From contig JASCOH010000008.1 of the NCBI GenBank assembly GCA_029959295.1, positions 209,599-273,598 on the forward strand: 64,000 nucleotides of DNA. Reading direction: 5' to 3'. The notes under the pieces were generated by a model, which saw only the letters and a program-made list of their open reading frames with translations, made no database searches and was not told the DNA's origin. The translations under genes were made by a program, and so were the position numbers. Position 1 is the stretch's first letter. Each line of letters starts with the position of its first letter. Positions 26,488-34,806 of this stretch are shown here, piece by piece. The DNA comes from Flavobacteriaceae bacterium PS02334. Lineage in GTDB: Bacteria > Bacteroidota > Bacteroidia > Flavobacteriales > Flavobacteriaceae.

Positions 26488-26808
26488 CTACTTGATAATA
26501 AGCTTTCTTGTGACAGTTGCGTCGCCTTCCTTGATTTTAATGATATAAACTCCTGGTGAAAGTGAAGAAACGTTTAATTCTTTTGACGTCATGGTGCTTT
26601 GCTGTACTTTTTTTCCTAAGACGTCATAAATCGCTACTTCCTTATTCTGCATTGATTTTGACGAAATAAAAATCTTGCCGTTGCTCACCGGGTTTGGATA
26701 GAAGTTAAATCCTTCAATAGCACTATTGCCTTTGTTTTCCTGAGCTTTTGACTCAAAAGAAACAAGGAAAAGGAAAAATAGAATTATATAAGCGTATTTT
26801 TTTATCAT
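26488..26808 (-). CDS. Minimal T9SS protein (signal peptide plus sorting domain)
   Basis: This protein of only 106 residues has a signal peptide (MIKKYAYIILFFLFLVSF, cleavage near residue 22), a linker of about 12 residues, and a complete type A T9SS sorting domain (FYPNPVSNGKIFIS ... TVTRKLIIK). There is no room for an effector domain. It may be a remnant of a larger protein, a decoy or a regulator of the secretion machinery, or a start-up gene product used as a surface anchor. None of these can be chosen from sequence. It lies between the TonB/lipoprotein operon and the other two T9SS genes. Confidence 0.8.
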   Translation of the reverse strand: MIKKYAYIILFFLFLVSFESKAQENKGNSAIEGFNFYPNPVSNGKIFISSKSMQNKEVAIYDVLGKKVQQSTMTSKELNVSSLSPGVYIIKIKEGDATVTRKLIIK

Positions 26809-26877
26809 GTCAGAAATTTGGCTATGTAAATATAAAAAAATAATTCAATAAGTATACCAAAAAATATATTAAACAAA

Positions 26878-26905
26878 AACATCCGCCATTGGCGGATGTT
26901 TTTTA
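26878..26905 (-). terminator. Intrinsic terminator after the beta-helix lipoprotein
   Basis: The stem AACATCCGCC/GGCGGATGTT has a 3-base loop and T runs on both strands. It closes the minus-strand gene ending at 26924. Confidence 0.85.
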
Positions 26906-26923
26906 TACTAAGAATTTTGATTC

Positions 26924-28123
26924 TTATAGGTTTGAAAGCAAGTTAACTCCGTCAACAGTTGCCCAAGCACCACCAGTCAATTGTGCTCCAGTTGCAGCGC
27001 CAGTTGAGAATGAAGCACCAAAGCTTGTTGCATTTACTGTGAATGTGTTAGGAACTCCAGAGATAAAGTTGTTATCTGTGTTCGTGATTTTCACGTTAGT
27101 TAATTTTACATGTCCAGTCAACACTTGGTTGTTATAAGTAGCTACGTCAAGAACTTGAATTGCACCACCATTTGTAGCAGGAGTTGTATAGTTTTTGTAG
27201 CCATCGATCACGATGTTGCTGAAATCTCCGTTTCCTTCTTTTTTGAATTGGAAAGCATCAAGTTGAATTTCCGATAAAGCTTCTGTTTGAGTTCCAGCAG
27301 CTCTTTTTAATGTGATGTTTGTTACTTTAGGCCAGAAAGTGTTAGCTACACTTTTTGCTTCTACTTCAACACCATAATTTGCAACACCTGTTTGGTAAGC
27401 AAACCAGTTTGTGTTTTCTTGACCTCTCCATCCATCTTGCCAGTCAAAAGAATCATCAGAGTTTCCGTAAGAAATTAAGTTTTTACCGCTTACAGTTCCT
27501 CCATAAAATTCAAAACCGTCATCATTTCCTTTGTAAGAAACTAGGTTTTCAAGAGTTGTTCCAGCACCTACAGAATAGAAAGAGAATCCGTTTTGCTCTT
27601 TGTTGTTTTGAGTAATTACTTGTCCAGCATATTCTACTCTTACAAATTTCAAAGTTCCACCATTGTGTTGTGCGTTAGAACCTCCGTAAGATAAAGATTG
27701 CCCGTCTTCAGAGATTGCAGTTTGTGGAGCAGGAGCAGTTGCAGAGTTTACGATTGGAGCATCACCATACATGATGATACCACCCCAAGAACCAGCTATT
27801 TTAGATTTTTCTGTAAATACGATTGGAGAATCAGCAGTACCAACAGCAATTACTTTTCCTCCTTTTAAGATGATCAAAGCATCTTCACCATTTGTTTTGT
27901 CAGCAGTAATTGTTGAACCAGCTTCAAAAGTAACTGTTGCTCCAGCAGCGATCTTAACGTTTCCGTTTAATGTATAATTTCCATAAGCGAAAGTTTTGTC
28001 AGAAGAGATAGTTCCGCTTATTTCTCCTGTTACTGGAGTTTTAACTGGTGTACTGCTATCATCGCTTGAACAGCTTGTGAAAATTGAAGCTAAAACAGCT
28101 ACGCTTAATACTAATTTTTTCAT
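26924..28123 (-). CDS. Surface lipoprotein, right-handed beta-helix type
   Basis: This 399-residue predicted lipoprotein has the lipobox FTSC near residue 18, followed by an S/D-rich linker (SSDDSSTPVKTP), as in surface-exposed Bacteroidota lipoproteins. The rest is built of short beta repeats (GNYTLNGNVKIAAGATVTFE, NLISYGNSDDSFDWQDGWRG), consistent with a parallel beta-helix. It lacks a T9SS domain. It lies 130 bases downstream of the TonB-dependent receptor on the same strand and is probably its partner in nutrient capture, a common receptor-lipoprotein arrangement. The nutrient is unknown; the adjacent PhoB/PhoR-like pair hints at phosphate. Confidence 0.82.
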   Translation of the reverse strand: MKKLVLSVAVLASIFTSCSSDDSSTPVKTPVTGEISGTISSDKTFAYGNYTLNGNVKIAAGATVTFEAGSTITADKTNGEDALIILKGGKVIAVGTADSPIVFTEKSKIAGSWGGIIMYGDAPIVNSATAPAPQTAISEDGQSLSYGGSNAQHNGGTLKFVRVEYAGQVITQNNKEQNGFSFYSVGAGTTLENLVSYKGNDDGFEFYGGTVSGKNLISYGNSDDSFDWQDGWRGQENTNWFAYQTGVANYGVEVEAKSVANTFWPKVTNITLKRAAGTQTEALSEIQLDAFQFKKEGNGDFSNIVIDGYKNYTTPATNGGAIQVLDVATYNNQVLTGHVKLTNVKITNTDNNFISGVPNTFTVNATSFGASFSTGAATGAQLTGGAWATVDGVNLLSNL

Positions 28124-28198
28124 TTTCTTTAATTTTAGTTTTTGTGTTATTTAATAATGCAAATCTAGATGTTAAATATTTTTGGTATCATAGCTTAA

Positions 28199-28216
28199 GG
28201 TTATCAAATGGTAACC
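28199..28216. promoter_or_regulatory. Inverted repeat between receptor and lipoprotein genes
   Basis: GGTTATCAAATGGTAACC forms a 7-bp stem (one wobble) with a 4-base loop and no following T run. It may be a processing site, a partial attenuator or an operator. The GTTA-type half-sites resemble the boxes at 31080-31130. Confidence 0.35.
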
Positions 28217-28253
28217 TGAGGGATAACAAAAGGTTTCTTTAATGTTAACTCGA

Positions 28254-31028
28254 TTAGAAAGTGTAAGACAGGTTTAAAGAGAAACCAACTCCTTTTTTAT
28301 AATCTTTTACAGTAAGGTCGCTTTCTGTAATGTCGATCTTGCTTTTATCGCCCATTTCGATTTTATATTTAGGATTCAGAAGATTTTCTGCAGCAAATTT
28401 CAAATCCCAATTTGAAGATAATTTACTGTTCCAAATAAAATCAAGCTTGTTGAATGGCATTTCATAATAATGATCTAAATCACGAGTACCAACTGCAAAA
28501 ATTCTTTTTCCGTATACATTGTAAACTAAGGAAACTGTGTTATTCCATGTTTCGCTGAAATCAAATTCATATTTTAAATCAGCATTGATAAGCCACGGTG
28601 AAGCACCTTGAAGTTGTCTTTCATTATCTGTTTCAATAACATTCTCAGTAGTTACTTTAGTGTACATAACAGAAGTGTTGAAACCTAATGACAAGTCTTT
28701 AAGTGATTGTGAAACTCTGTCCAATTGCACTAAAAATTCAAGTTCGGCTCCTAATAATAATGCTTTTTTAGAGTTGGCATAAGATATGATTTGACCTCCA
28801 CTACCTGCTGAGTTCATGAAAATTCTTTCAATTGGGTTTTGCAGGTATTTTGAGAAAGCTGTTACAGCAAATAATTCTTTGTTTGTTGGGAAAATTTCAT
28901 ACTTCAAATCAACATTATAGTTGTCGCTGTTTACAAGTTCTGAATTTCCGTTTTCGATTGTTCCGTCAAGATTAACAAACTCTAGAGGGAAAGCTTCCAT
29001 GATTACAGGTCTTGTAATAGTTTTTGAAGCACTGAATCTTAAGTTTGAAGCATCACTAACTTTATATTTCATGTTAAGCGATGGCAATAAATCTACATTG
29101 TCTGTCTTTTTAACAAGCAAAGGATCGTCAAAACTGCCTTGTTCTCTATATTTTGTCTCTTTGCTGCTTTGTTCTACTCTTGCTCCAATGTTAAGTTCAT
29201 AAGATTCTCCAAATTTCAAAGCTAAATCTACATAACCGGCGTTTACAAATTCTTTAAGTTTTGCTTGGTAAGTTGAATTTGAAGCATCGCTATAGTAAAA
29301 ATCAGAATTTTGAATTGCTGATTGGAAGATGTCATCAGGCGTGTTTGTTGGAAATGCTACTTGGTTGTTGCCACTCGCACCTCTATTTGACTTAGCAAAT
29401 CTATAGCTAGATTCCATGTCGTTCATATAACCGTTGTATCCAGCTGTCAATTTGTTTGCTTTTGTAATGTCTTCATTTCCAAATTTCCAGTTATATTCTA
29501 CCATTCCTGAAGCATAAAATTTACCGCTGATGTCAAAATATTGTCTAAGCAAGCTGTTTCCGCTATAGTTGATTCCTGTAGTTTCTTCATCTTGTTTAAA
29601 ACCGCTGAAAGATTTTCTGTCTGGCAATTCAAAAGTTGTTTTTGTATAAGAAGCTCCAGCTTTAATTTCTTGTCTTTCATCAGCAGTCAATTTATAAGTA
29701 GCCAATAATTGCGAGTTGAAGAAAGAAGTTTCAGTCAATTGGTTTAATCTGATGAACGCGTTTTTATTAGTCGCAGCACCATTAGTATAACCCAATTGAT
29801 CTTGAATCATGTTTTCAGTAGTTTTCAAATAGAAAGTATTTGAAGTCAAAGTAAATCTGTCTGTTTTATAATTTAAAACGCCTAACAATGACGAATTTGT
29901 AGTGAATTTGTATTGCTTATTGTACAAATCATTATTATAATTTCCTTGGCCTGGCGTAAAAAAACGGTCAACACCTTCTCTATACTGGTATTTATTGTCA
30001 TAGTTGATTGAGAATAAATAATTGAAAGTATTGTTGTTTTTTAAATTGAATTTTTCAGAATGCAATATTCCCAAGCTTGTATTTAACGGAGCAATTTCTT
30101 CTTCTACATTAAATCCTGATCCAAATTGATTTTGTGATTCTTCAGCAGTAAAATCTTTTCTTCTAGGAATTCCTGCCATAACTGAAGGCATGTCTCTTTC
30201 GTTTCCTGAAAATCCAAAAAAGTCTCCAGTAGAATTTCCGTCTTCAGAAATTAAAAACTTCTTTAAATTATTGTTTGTAGTAAAGCTTGTCCCGATATTG
30301 ATTTTCGTCATGCTTTTGTTTCCTCTTGCTGTTACGATGTCAAAAGTTCCACCGGCAAAATCTCCATAAATATTAGTGTTGAATGTCTTGTAAGTTTCAA
30401 TAACGCTAACAATATCCGTTGGAAACAAATCTAAAGGAATAATTTTCTTAAAAGGATTGTTTGATGGAACAGCCAAACCGTTTATCAATAAATTATTGTA
30501 ACGGTCTTCCAAACCTCTTACAAAAATACCTCTTCCGTCTACTTTCGTGATTCCGGTGATTTTTGTCAAGCCTTCTTCAACATCGCTCACGCCTTTTCTA
30601 GAAAGTTCTTGCGCACCGATACTTTGCTTGATTTCAACAGCATTTTTTTGTTCCAGCAATAAAGCCGCTTCTTTTTCTCTGCTTTGAATTGACTCAATAA
30701 CGACATCTTCAAGGCTAACGCTTCCAGAGCTTAAAGACTTGTTCACTGTCTTTTTCTCTCCGGCGGCAATCGTGATTTTCTCTTCTTGCGATTCATATCC
30801 AAGAAAGCTAAAAACTAAAACATAAGCTCCCGGCTTTAATTCGATAGAATACTTTCCGTCAATGTCGGTCTGTTTTGAATTGTTTGTTCCTTTAACTGTT
30901 ACATTTGCGAAAGGAAGTGATTCGTTATTCAAGTCCTTATCTGTAATAGTTCCAGAAATTGTACCTTTGCTTTGTGCAAATCCAAGAGTGCTAAGCAATA
31001 AGGTGATGAATAAAAGTTTAATTTTCAT
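28254..31028 (-). CDS. TonB-dependent outer-membrane receptor
   Basis: This 924-residue receptor has a signal peptide (residues 1-18), an N-terminal carboxypeptidase-regulatory-like domain (GTISGTITDKDLNNESLPFANVTVKGT to about residue 105), a plug domain (about 130-235, with GVSDVEEGLTKITGITKVDGRGIFVRG in two parts), and a beta-barrel of about 680 residues ending in aromatic FSLNLSYTF. It would import a ligand across the outer membrane using TonB energy. It pairs with the downstream lipoprotein and is transcribed divergently from a PhoB/PhoR-like two-component system. Five 11-bp-spaced TGTTACT boxes lie in the shared upstream region. Phosphate-regulated expression is a reasoned inference. Confidence 0.92.
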   Translation of the reverse strand: MKIKLLFITLLLSTLGFAQSKGTISGTITDKDLNNESLPFANVTVKGTNNSKQTDIDGKYSIELKPGAYVLVFSFLGYESQEEKITIAAGEKKTVNKSLSSGSVSLEDVVIESIQSREKEAALLLEQKNAVEIKQSIGAQELSRKGVSDVEEGLTKITGITKVDGRGIFVRGLEDRYNNLLINGLAVPSNNPFKKIIPLDLFPTDIVSVIETYKTFNTNIYGDFAGGTFDIVTARGNKSMTKINIGTSFTTNNNLKKFLISEDGNSTGDFFGFSGNERDMPSVMAGIPRRKDFTAEESQNQFGSGFNVEEEIAPLNTSLGILHSEKFNLKNNNTFNYLFSINYDNKYQYREGVDRFFTPGQGNYNNDLYNKQYKFTTNSSLLGVLNYKTDRFTLTSNTFYLKTTENMIQDQLGYTNGAATNKNAFIRLNQLTETSFFNSQLLATYKLTADERQEIKAGASYTKTTFELPDRKSFSGFKQDEETTGINYSGNSLLRQYFDISGKFYASGMVEYNWKFGNEDITKANKLTAGYNGYMNDMESSYRFAKSNRGASGNNQVAFPTNTPDDIFQSAIQNSDFYYSDASNSTYQAKLKEFVNAGYVDLALKFGESYELNIGARVEQSSKETKYREQGSFDDPLLVKKTDNVDLLPSLNMKYKVSDASNLRFSASKTITRPVIMEAFPLEFVNLDGTIENGNSELVNSDNYNVDLKYEIFPTNKELFAVTAFSKYLQNPIERIFMNSAGSGGQIISYANSKKALLLGAELEFLVQLDRVSQSLKDLSLGFNTSVMYTKVTTENVIETDNERQLQGASPWLINADLKYEFDFSETWNNTVSLVYNVYGKRIFAVGTRDLDHYYEMPFNKLDFIWNSKLSSNWDLKFAAENLLNPKYKIEMGDKSKIDITESDLTVKDYKKGVGFSLNLSYTF

Positions 31029-31079
31029 TTGTTGTGTTCTTTAATTTTGCGCAAAGAAACAGCCGCGCTGTAAAGTTCA

Positions 31080-31130
31080 TGTTACTCACCTGTTACTATT
31101 AAGTTTCATTAACTTTACTAAATTGTTACC
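31080..31130 (+). promoter_or_regulatory. Tandem 11-bp-spaced direct repeats (PHO-box-like operator)
   Basis: Seven-base boxes start at 31080 (TGTTACT), 31091 (TGTTACT), 31102 (AGTTTCA), 31113 (CTTTACT) and 31124 (TGTTACC), exactly 11 bp apart. This is the spacing of PhoB-family operators (7-bp half-sites plus 4-bp spacers). It lies between the divergent receptor gene (start 31028) and the response regulator gene (start 31213). Confidence 0.65.
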
Positions 31131-31212
31131 AGATTAAATTACCGTTAACACATATAATCCTTTTGTTTTATATTTACATTTACAACCGCTAAACGCATAA
31201 TTTTTCCCAAAG

Positions 31213-31896
31213 ATGAAAAAGAAAGACATTAAGATTTTATTGGTTGATGATGAGCAAGATATTCTAGAGATTGTAGGGTATAATCTGACGCAAGAAGGCT
31301 ATCAGATTTTTACAGCAAGCAATGGCAAGGAAGCGATTCAGAAAGCAAAAAAAGAATTGCCACACTTGATAATTATGGATGTCATGATGCCAGAAATGGA
31401 CGGAATGGAAGCTTGTGAAAACATCAGAAAATTGCCTGAATTGAGCAATGTCATCATCACTTTTTTAACCGCAAGAAGCGAAGATTATTCTCAAGTTGCC
31501 GGTTTTGATGCCGGAGCTGATGATTATATTACAAAACCGATCAAGCCAAAGCTGTTGGTAAGTAAAGTTAAAGCATTGTTGAGAAGATTGAAGGAAGACG
31601 AGCAAAACTCAGAAACTTTAAACGTTGGCGGCATCGAAATTAACCGCGAAGAATATAAAATCGTTCAAGACGGAAAAGAAATCGTTTTGCCAAGAAAAGA
31701 ATTTGAATTGTTCTATCTTTTAGCTTCAAAACCAGGAAAAGTATTCAAAAGAGAAGAGATTTTAGACAAAGTTTGGGGAAATGAAGTAATCGTCGGCGGC
31801 AGAACAATCGACGTTCACATTCGCAAATTAAGAGAAAAAATCGGAGAAGAATTATTCAAAACCATCAAAGGAGTTGGCTATAAATTAGAAGTTTAA
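31213..31896 (+). CDS. OmpR/PhoB-family response regulator
   Basis: This 227-residue DNA-binding response regulator has a receiver domain (residues 1-120) with acidic residues D12/D13, phosphoacceptor D56 (IIMDVMMPEMDG), the conserved threonine in FLTAR and the lysine in ITKPIKP. The C-terminal winged-helix DNA-binding domain (about 130-227) includes PRKEFELFYLLASKPG and VGGRTIDVHIRKLREKI. Its stop codon overlaps the start of the kinase gene by one base, so the two are translationally coupled. It resembles PhoB. The operator-like repeats upstream suggest autoregulation and control of the divergent receptor. Confidence 0.92.
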   Translation: MKKKDIKILLVDDEQDILEIVGYNLTQEGYQIFTASNGKEAIQKAKKELPHLIIMDVMMPEMDGMEACENIRKLPELSNVIITFLTARSEDYSQVAGFDAGADDYITKPIKPKLLVSKVKALLRRLKEDEQNSETLNVGGIEINREEYKIVQDGKEIVLPRKEFELFYLLASKPGKVFKREEILDKVWGNEVIVGGRTIDVHIRKLREKIGEELFKTIKGVGYKLEV

Positions 31897-32939
31897 TGGC
31901 TGTAAGTTTCAAGAAAACCTATCGTTTTGCAGTAAAATCATCGCTGTATATTACCTTTTTCGCAACAGGATTAGCAGCGATTCTGACCGCGTTTTTCTTT
32001 ACGTTTTCTTGGAAATTCTGTTTTGTTTTTGCTTTTTCAATAGCTGTTTTTTCTTTCTTCGTAATTCAATACCGCGTCGAAAGATTTATTTACCGAAGAG
32101 TCAAGAAAATCTATGACGACGTTTCCCTCTTAGAATCTACCAATTTCAGGTCGCAGCCAATTACTACAGACATGGCGACCTTGACCAAGCAAGTCAAAAA
32201 GTTCGCAACCGACAAAAAACTAGAAATAGAGACTTTAAAAGTACGTGAAGAATACCGACGCGAGTTTATCGGAAACGTTTCCCACGAATTAAAAACACCG
32301 CTTTTTACTGTTCAAGGTTATCTTTCTACATTGCTTGACGGCGGCATGAAAGACAAAACAATCCGCAAGAAATACCTGCAAAGAGCTGAAAAAGGAGTAG
32401 AAAGATTGATAATCATAGTGCAAGATTTAGATATGATTACCAAACTGGAAGCTGGCGAATTGAACTTAGTCAATACCAGATTTGATATTCTCGAAGTAAT
32501 CCAAAATGTATTCGATTTGCTCGAAATGAAGGCTTCCGAAAAAAATATCCTGCTGATGTTTGATGCCAAATATGTAAAGCCGATTTATGTTTATGGCGAC
32601 AAAGAAAAAATCCAGCAGGTTGTCACGAATCTGGTCGTAAATTCCATAAAATATGGCAAAGAAGACGGAACTACTGAAGTGAGCGTCGAGGATTTAGTGA
32701 ACAATAAAGTAATCGTCAGGGTCATGGACAACGGCGACGGAATCGAAAAGCACCACATTCCAAGGCTTTTTGAGCGCTTTTACCGTGTCGATAAAAGCGG
32801 TGCCAGAAGCGAAGGCGGTTCTGGACTTGGACTTTCCATCGTGAAGCATATCATTGAAGCTCACGATGAAAAGATGTATGTGGAAAGCCAAGTAGGCAAG
32901 GGGTCAGAATTCTCATTTACCCTCGAAAAGACAAAATAA
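31896..32939 (+). CDS. Sensor histidine kinase (PhoR-like)
   Basis: This 347-residue kinase has two adjacent N-terminal membrane segments (about residues 15-36 and 40-57) with almost no periplasmic loop. A cytoplasmic linker, a dimerisation domain with the phosphorylated histidine H130 (GNVSHELKTPL), and a HATPase domain with N box (VVNSIKYGK), DNGDGIEKHH and GGSGLGLSIVKHI follow. There is no PAS domain and no clear HAMP domain. As in PhoR, the lack of an external sensor suggests it reads an internal or transporter-derived signal. Its 3' end overlaps the convergent glycosyltransferase gene by 27 bases. Confidence 0.92.
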   Translation: MAVSFKKTYRFAVKSSLYITFFATGLAAILTAFFFTFSWKFCFVFAFSIAVFSFFVIQYRVERFIYRRVKKIYDDVSLLESTNFRSQPITTDMATLTKQVKKFATDKKLEIETLKVREEYRREFIGNVSHELKTPLFTVQGYLSTLLDGGMKDKTIRKKYLQRAEKGVERLIIIVQDLDMITKLEAGELNLVNTRFDILEVIQNVFDLLEMKASEKNILLMFDAKYVKPIYVYGDKEKIQQVVTNLVVNSIKYGKEDGTTEVSVEDLVNNKVIVRVMDNGDGIEKHHIPRLFERFYRVDKSGARSEGGSGLGLSIVKHIIEAHDEKMYVESQVGKGSEFSFTLEKTK

Positions 32940-33977
32940 TTTATTCCAAGTTATATCGGTTCCAAAGTTTTTGAGTCCTTTGAAAAGGTCAATTTCCATA
33001 AGCTTTTCAATCTTGAAATCGGCTTGTTTTGAAAACGGAACCAATCCTTCTTTCTTCAGTTTTTTAGCCAAATATTCTTGTTCATATTGTCCCGGGGTTG
33101 GAATGAAAAACGCTTTTTTTCCTAATTGTGCCAAATCCATAATCGTAGTGTAACCTGAACGGCAAAGCACAATTTCACTTTCGTTAAAAGTGTTTTCAAG
33201 CTCTTCGGTGTTCATGAAATTATAATAAGTCACATTTCCAAACTGTTCTACATTTTGTTCTGGCTCAATTTTTCCTTTGATAAAAATAGCATCGCCTTTA
33301 AAAGTAAGCATTTCCTTTTTTAATTGTTCTTCAAGCATCCCGCGCTGAGGTTCTGGACCAGAAAGAATAACCATCAGGTCATACTTTTTTGAAACGGTTT
33401 TTTTGTGCAGGCGGCTCAACGGACCAATGTATTTTATATTGGAATCTGGGTTTTCTAAATGGCCTAATTTTCCAGTAAGATTCGGTTTGGTTTCCACATC
33501 AGGAACCCAGCACTGATTGAATTTTTTGATAATCTGCTGGTGCATTTTGCTAGAAATCCAAGTCGTATTTCCGGTCAATACGTTTAATTGGTGCGTAATA
33601 AAAACCGAAGGAATTTTCTTAGAATGCACGCCAAGTCGATTGTCAGAAATAATTCCGGTTAAATCATATTCTTTAATCCATTTCTTGATGATTTTTTTCT
33701 CTTCATAAATTGCATCAAGCATTTTCGGAGCGTTTAAAAGCATTTTCCATTTAAAGAAAGCGCCATTTTTGGCATACTCAATTTGATAGGATGGAAGTTC
33801 TAAAGATTTTAAGTGCGGAAATTCTTTTTGGAGCATTTTTAAGGCAACTCCGTCAGAAGCGATAATCGGGTTATAGCCGTTGTTTTCTAAAGCTTCAATG
33901 ATCGGAATGCAGCGTGTTGCGTGGCCTAATCCCCAATTTAAAGGTGCTACAAGAATGTTTTTCTTTTGAGTTTCCAA
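32913..33977 (-). CDS. MurG-like glycosyltransferase family protein
   Basis: This 354-residue GT-B fold protein begins with the family-type motif ILVAPLNWGLGHATRCIPI, which resembles MurG and other UDP-sugar transferases. It has a C-terminal nucleotide-binding half with VILSGPEPQRG and SEIVLCRSGYTTIMDLAQLGKK (given in part). There is no membrane segment, so it would act at the cytoplasmic face. It is not MurG itself because the length and overall pattern match the flavobacterial homologues near this locus rather than the cell-wall enzyme. Donor and acceptor are unknown. It converges on the kinase gene. Confidence 0.8.
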   Translation of the reverse strand: METQKKNILVAPLNWGLGHATRCIPIIEALENNGYNPIIASDGVALKMLQKEFPHLKSLELPSYQIEYAKNGAFFKWKMLLNAPKMLDAIYEEKKIIKKWIKEYDLTGIISDNRLGVHSKKIPSVFITHQLNVLTGNTTWISSKMHQQIIKKFNQCWVPDVETKPNLTGKLGHLENPDSNIKYIGPLSRLHKKTVSKKYDLMVILSGPEPQRGMLEEQLKKEMLTFKGDAIFIKGKIEPEQNVEQFGNVTYYNFMNTEELENTFNESEIVLCRSGYTTIMDLAQLGKKAFFIPTPGQYEQEYLAKKLKKEGLVPFSKQADFKIEKLMEIDLFKGLKNFGTDITWNKLFCLFEGK

Positions 33978-34130
33978 GTTTCGTGATGCTTTACAGGTTA
34001 AAAATAGTCATTTATTCTTCTTGATTTTTTAAAACGTATTGTCGTTTATAATTAAAAGAACATCATCGAAGATAAAAGTAATTCAGTTCATATATATTTC
34101 CTTAATTTTACCAAAATTTTAAATTTAGCC

Positions 34131-34805
34131 GTGGGAAGTAAAAATAAATTAAAGCGATTTAAGGAAAACGCGACGTTTGAGAACGTTTTTCAGCCAACGA
34201 GAGAAGAAGTTGTAAGCGGGGAATTTCCGTTAAGAGGAAAATGGAATGCTGATTTTTTCAAAAATGACAATCCGATAATTTTAGAATTGGGTTGCGGAAA
34301 AGGCGAATATTCTGTTGGTTTGGCAGAGAAATATCCGAATAAAAACTTTGTTGGTATTGATATCAAAGGAGCTCGTTTTTGGCGTGGTGCCAAGACTGCT
34401 GTGGAAGATGGCTTGCACAATGTAGCATTTGTAAGAACTCAGATTGAGCTGATCAACTACGTTTTTGCAGAAAATGAAGTCGACGAAATTTGGATTACTT
34501 TTCCAGATCCGCAGATTAAATATAAGCGTACAAAACACAGAATGACAAATTCTGAATTCTTGCAGTTGTATAAAAAAATATTGAAGCCAGACGGCGTGAT
34601 GAACTTGAAAACCGACAGCGAATTCATGCACGGTTACACGCTCGGATTGCTTCACGGCGAAGGCCATGAAGTTTTATATGCGAACCATAACGTGTATAAA
34701 AATGAGGGAAGTCCAGAGGAAGTTACAAGTATTCAGACATTTTATGAAAAACAATATTTGGAAATTAACAAAGCAATTACCTATATTAGATTCAAAATAA
34801 AATAG
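34131..34805 (+). CDS. trmB: tRNA (guanine-N7)-methyltransferase
   Basis: TrmB methylates N7 of G46 in the tRNA variable loop using S-adenosylmethionine. The 224-residue protein has the SAM-binding loop LELGCGKGEYSVGLA, the acidic GIDIKGARFWRGA, and the family signature ITFPDPQIKYKRTKHR. The start is GTG at 34131 (MGSKNKLKRF); no in-frame ATG gives a better fit to the basic family N-terminus. It ends one base before the LysE-type transporter gene, indicating an operon. Confidence 0.94.
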   Translation: MGSKNKLKRFKENATFENVFQPTREEVVSGEFPLRGKWNADFFKNDNPIILELGCGKGEYSVGLAEKYPNKNFVGIDIKGARFWRGAKTAVEDGLHNVAFVRTQIELINYVFAENEVDEIWITFPDPQIKYKRTKHRMTNSEFLQLYKKILKPDGVMNLKTDSEFMHGYTLGLLHGEGHEVLYANHNVYKNEGSPEEVTSIQTFYEKQYLEINKAITYIRFKIK

Positions 34806-34806
34806 T

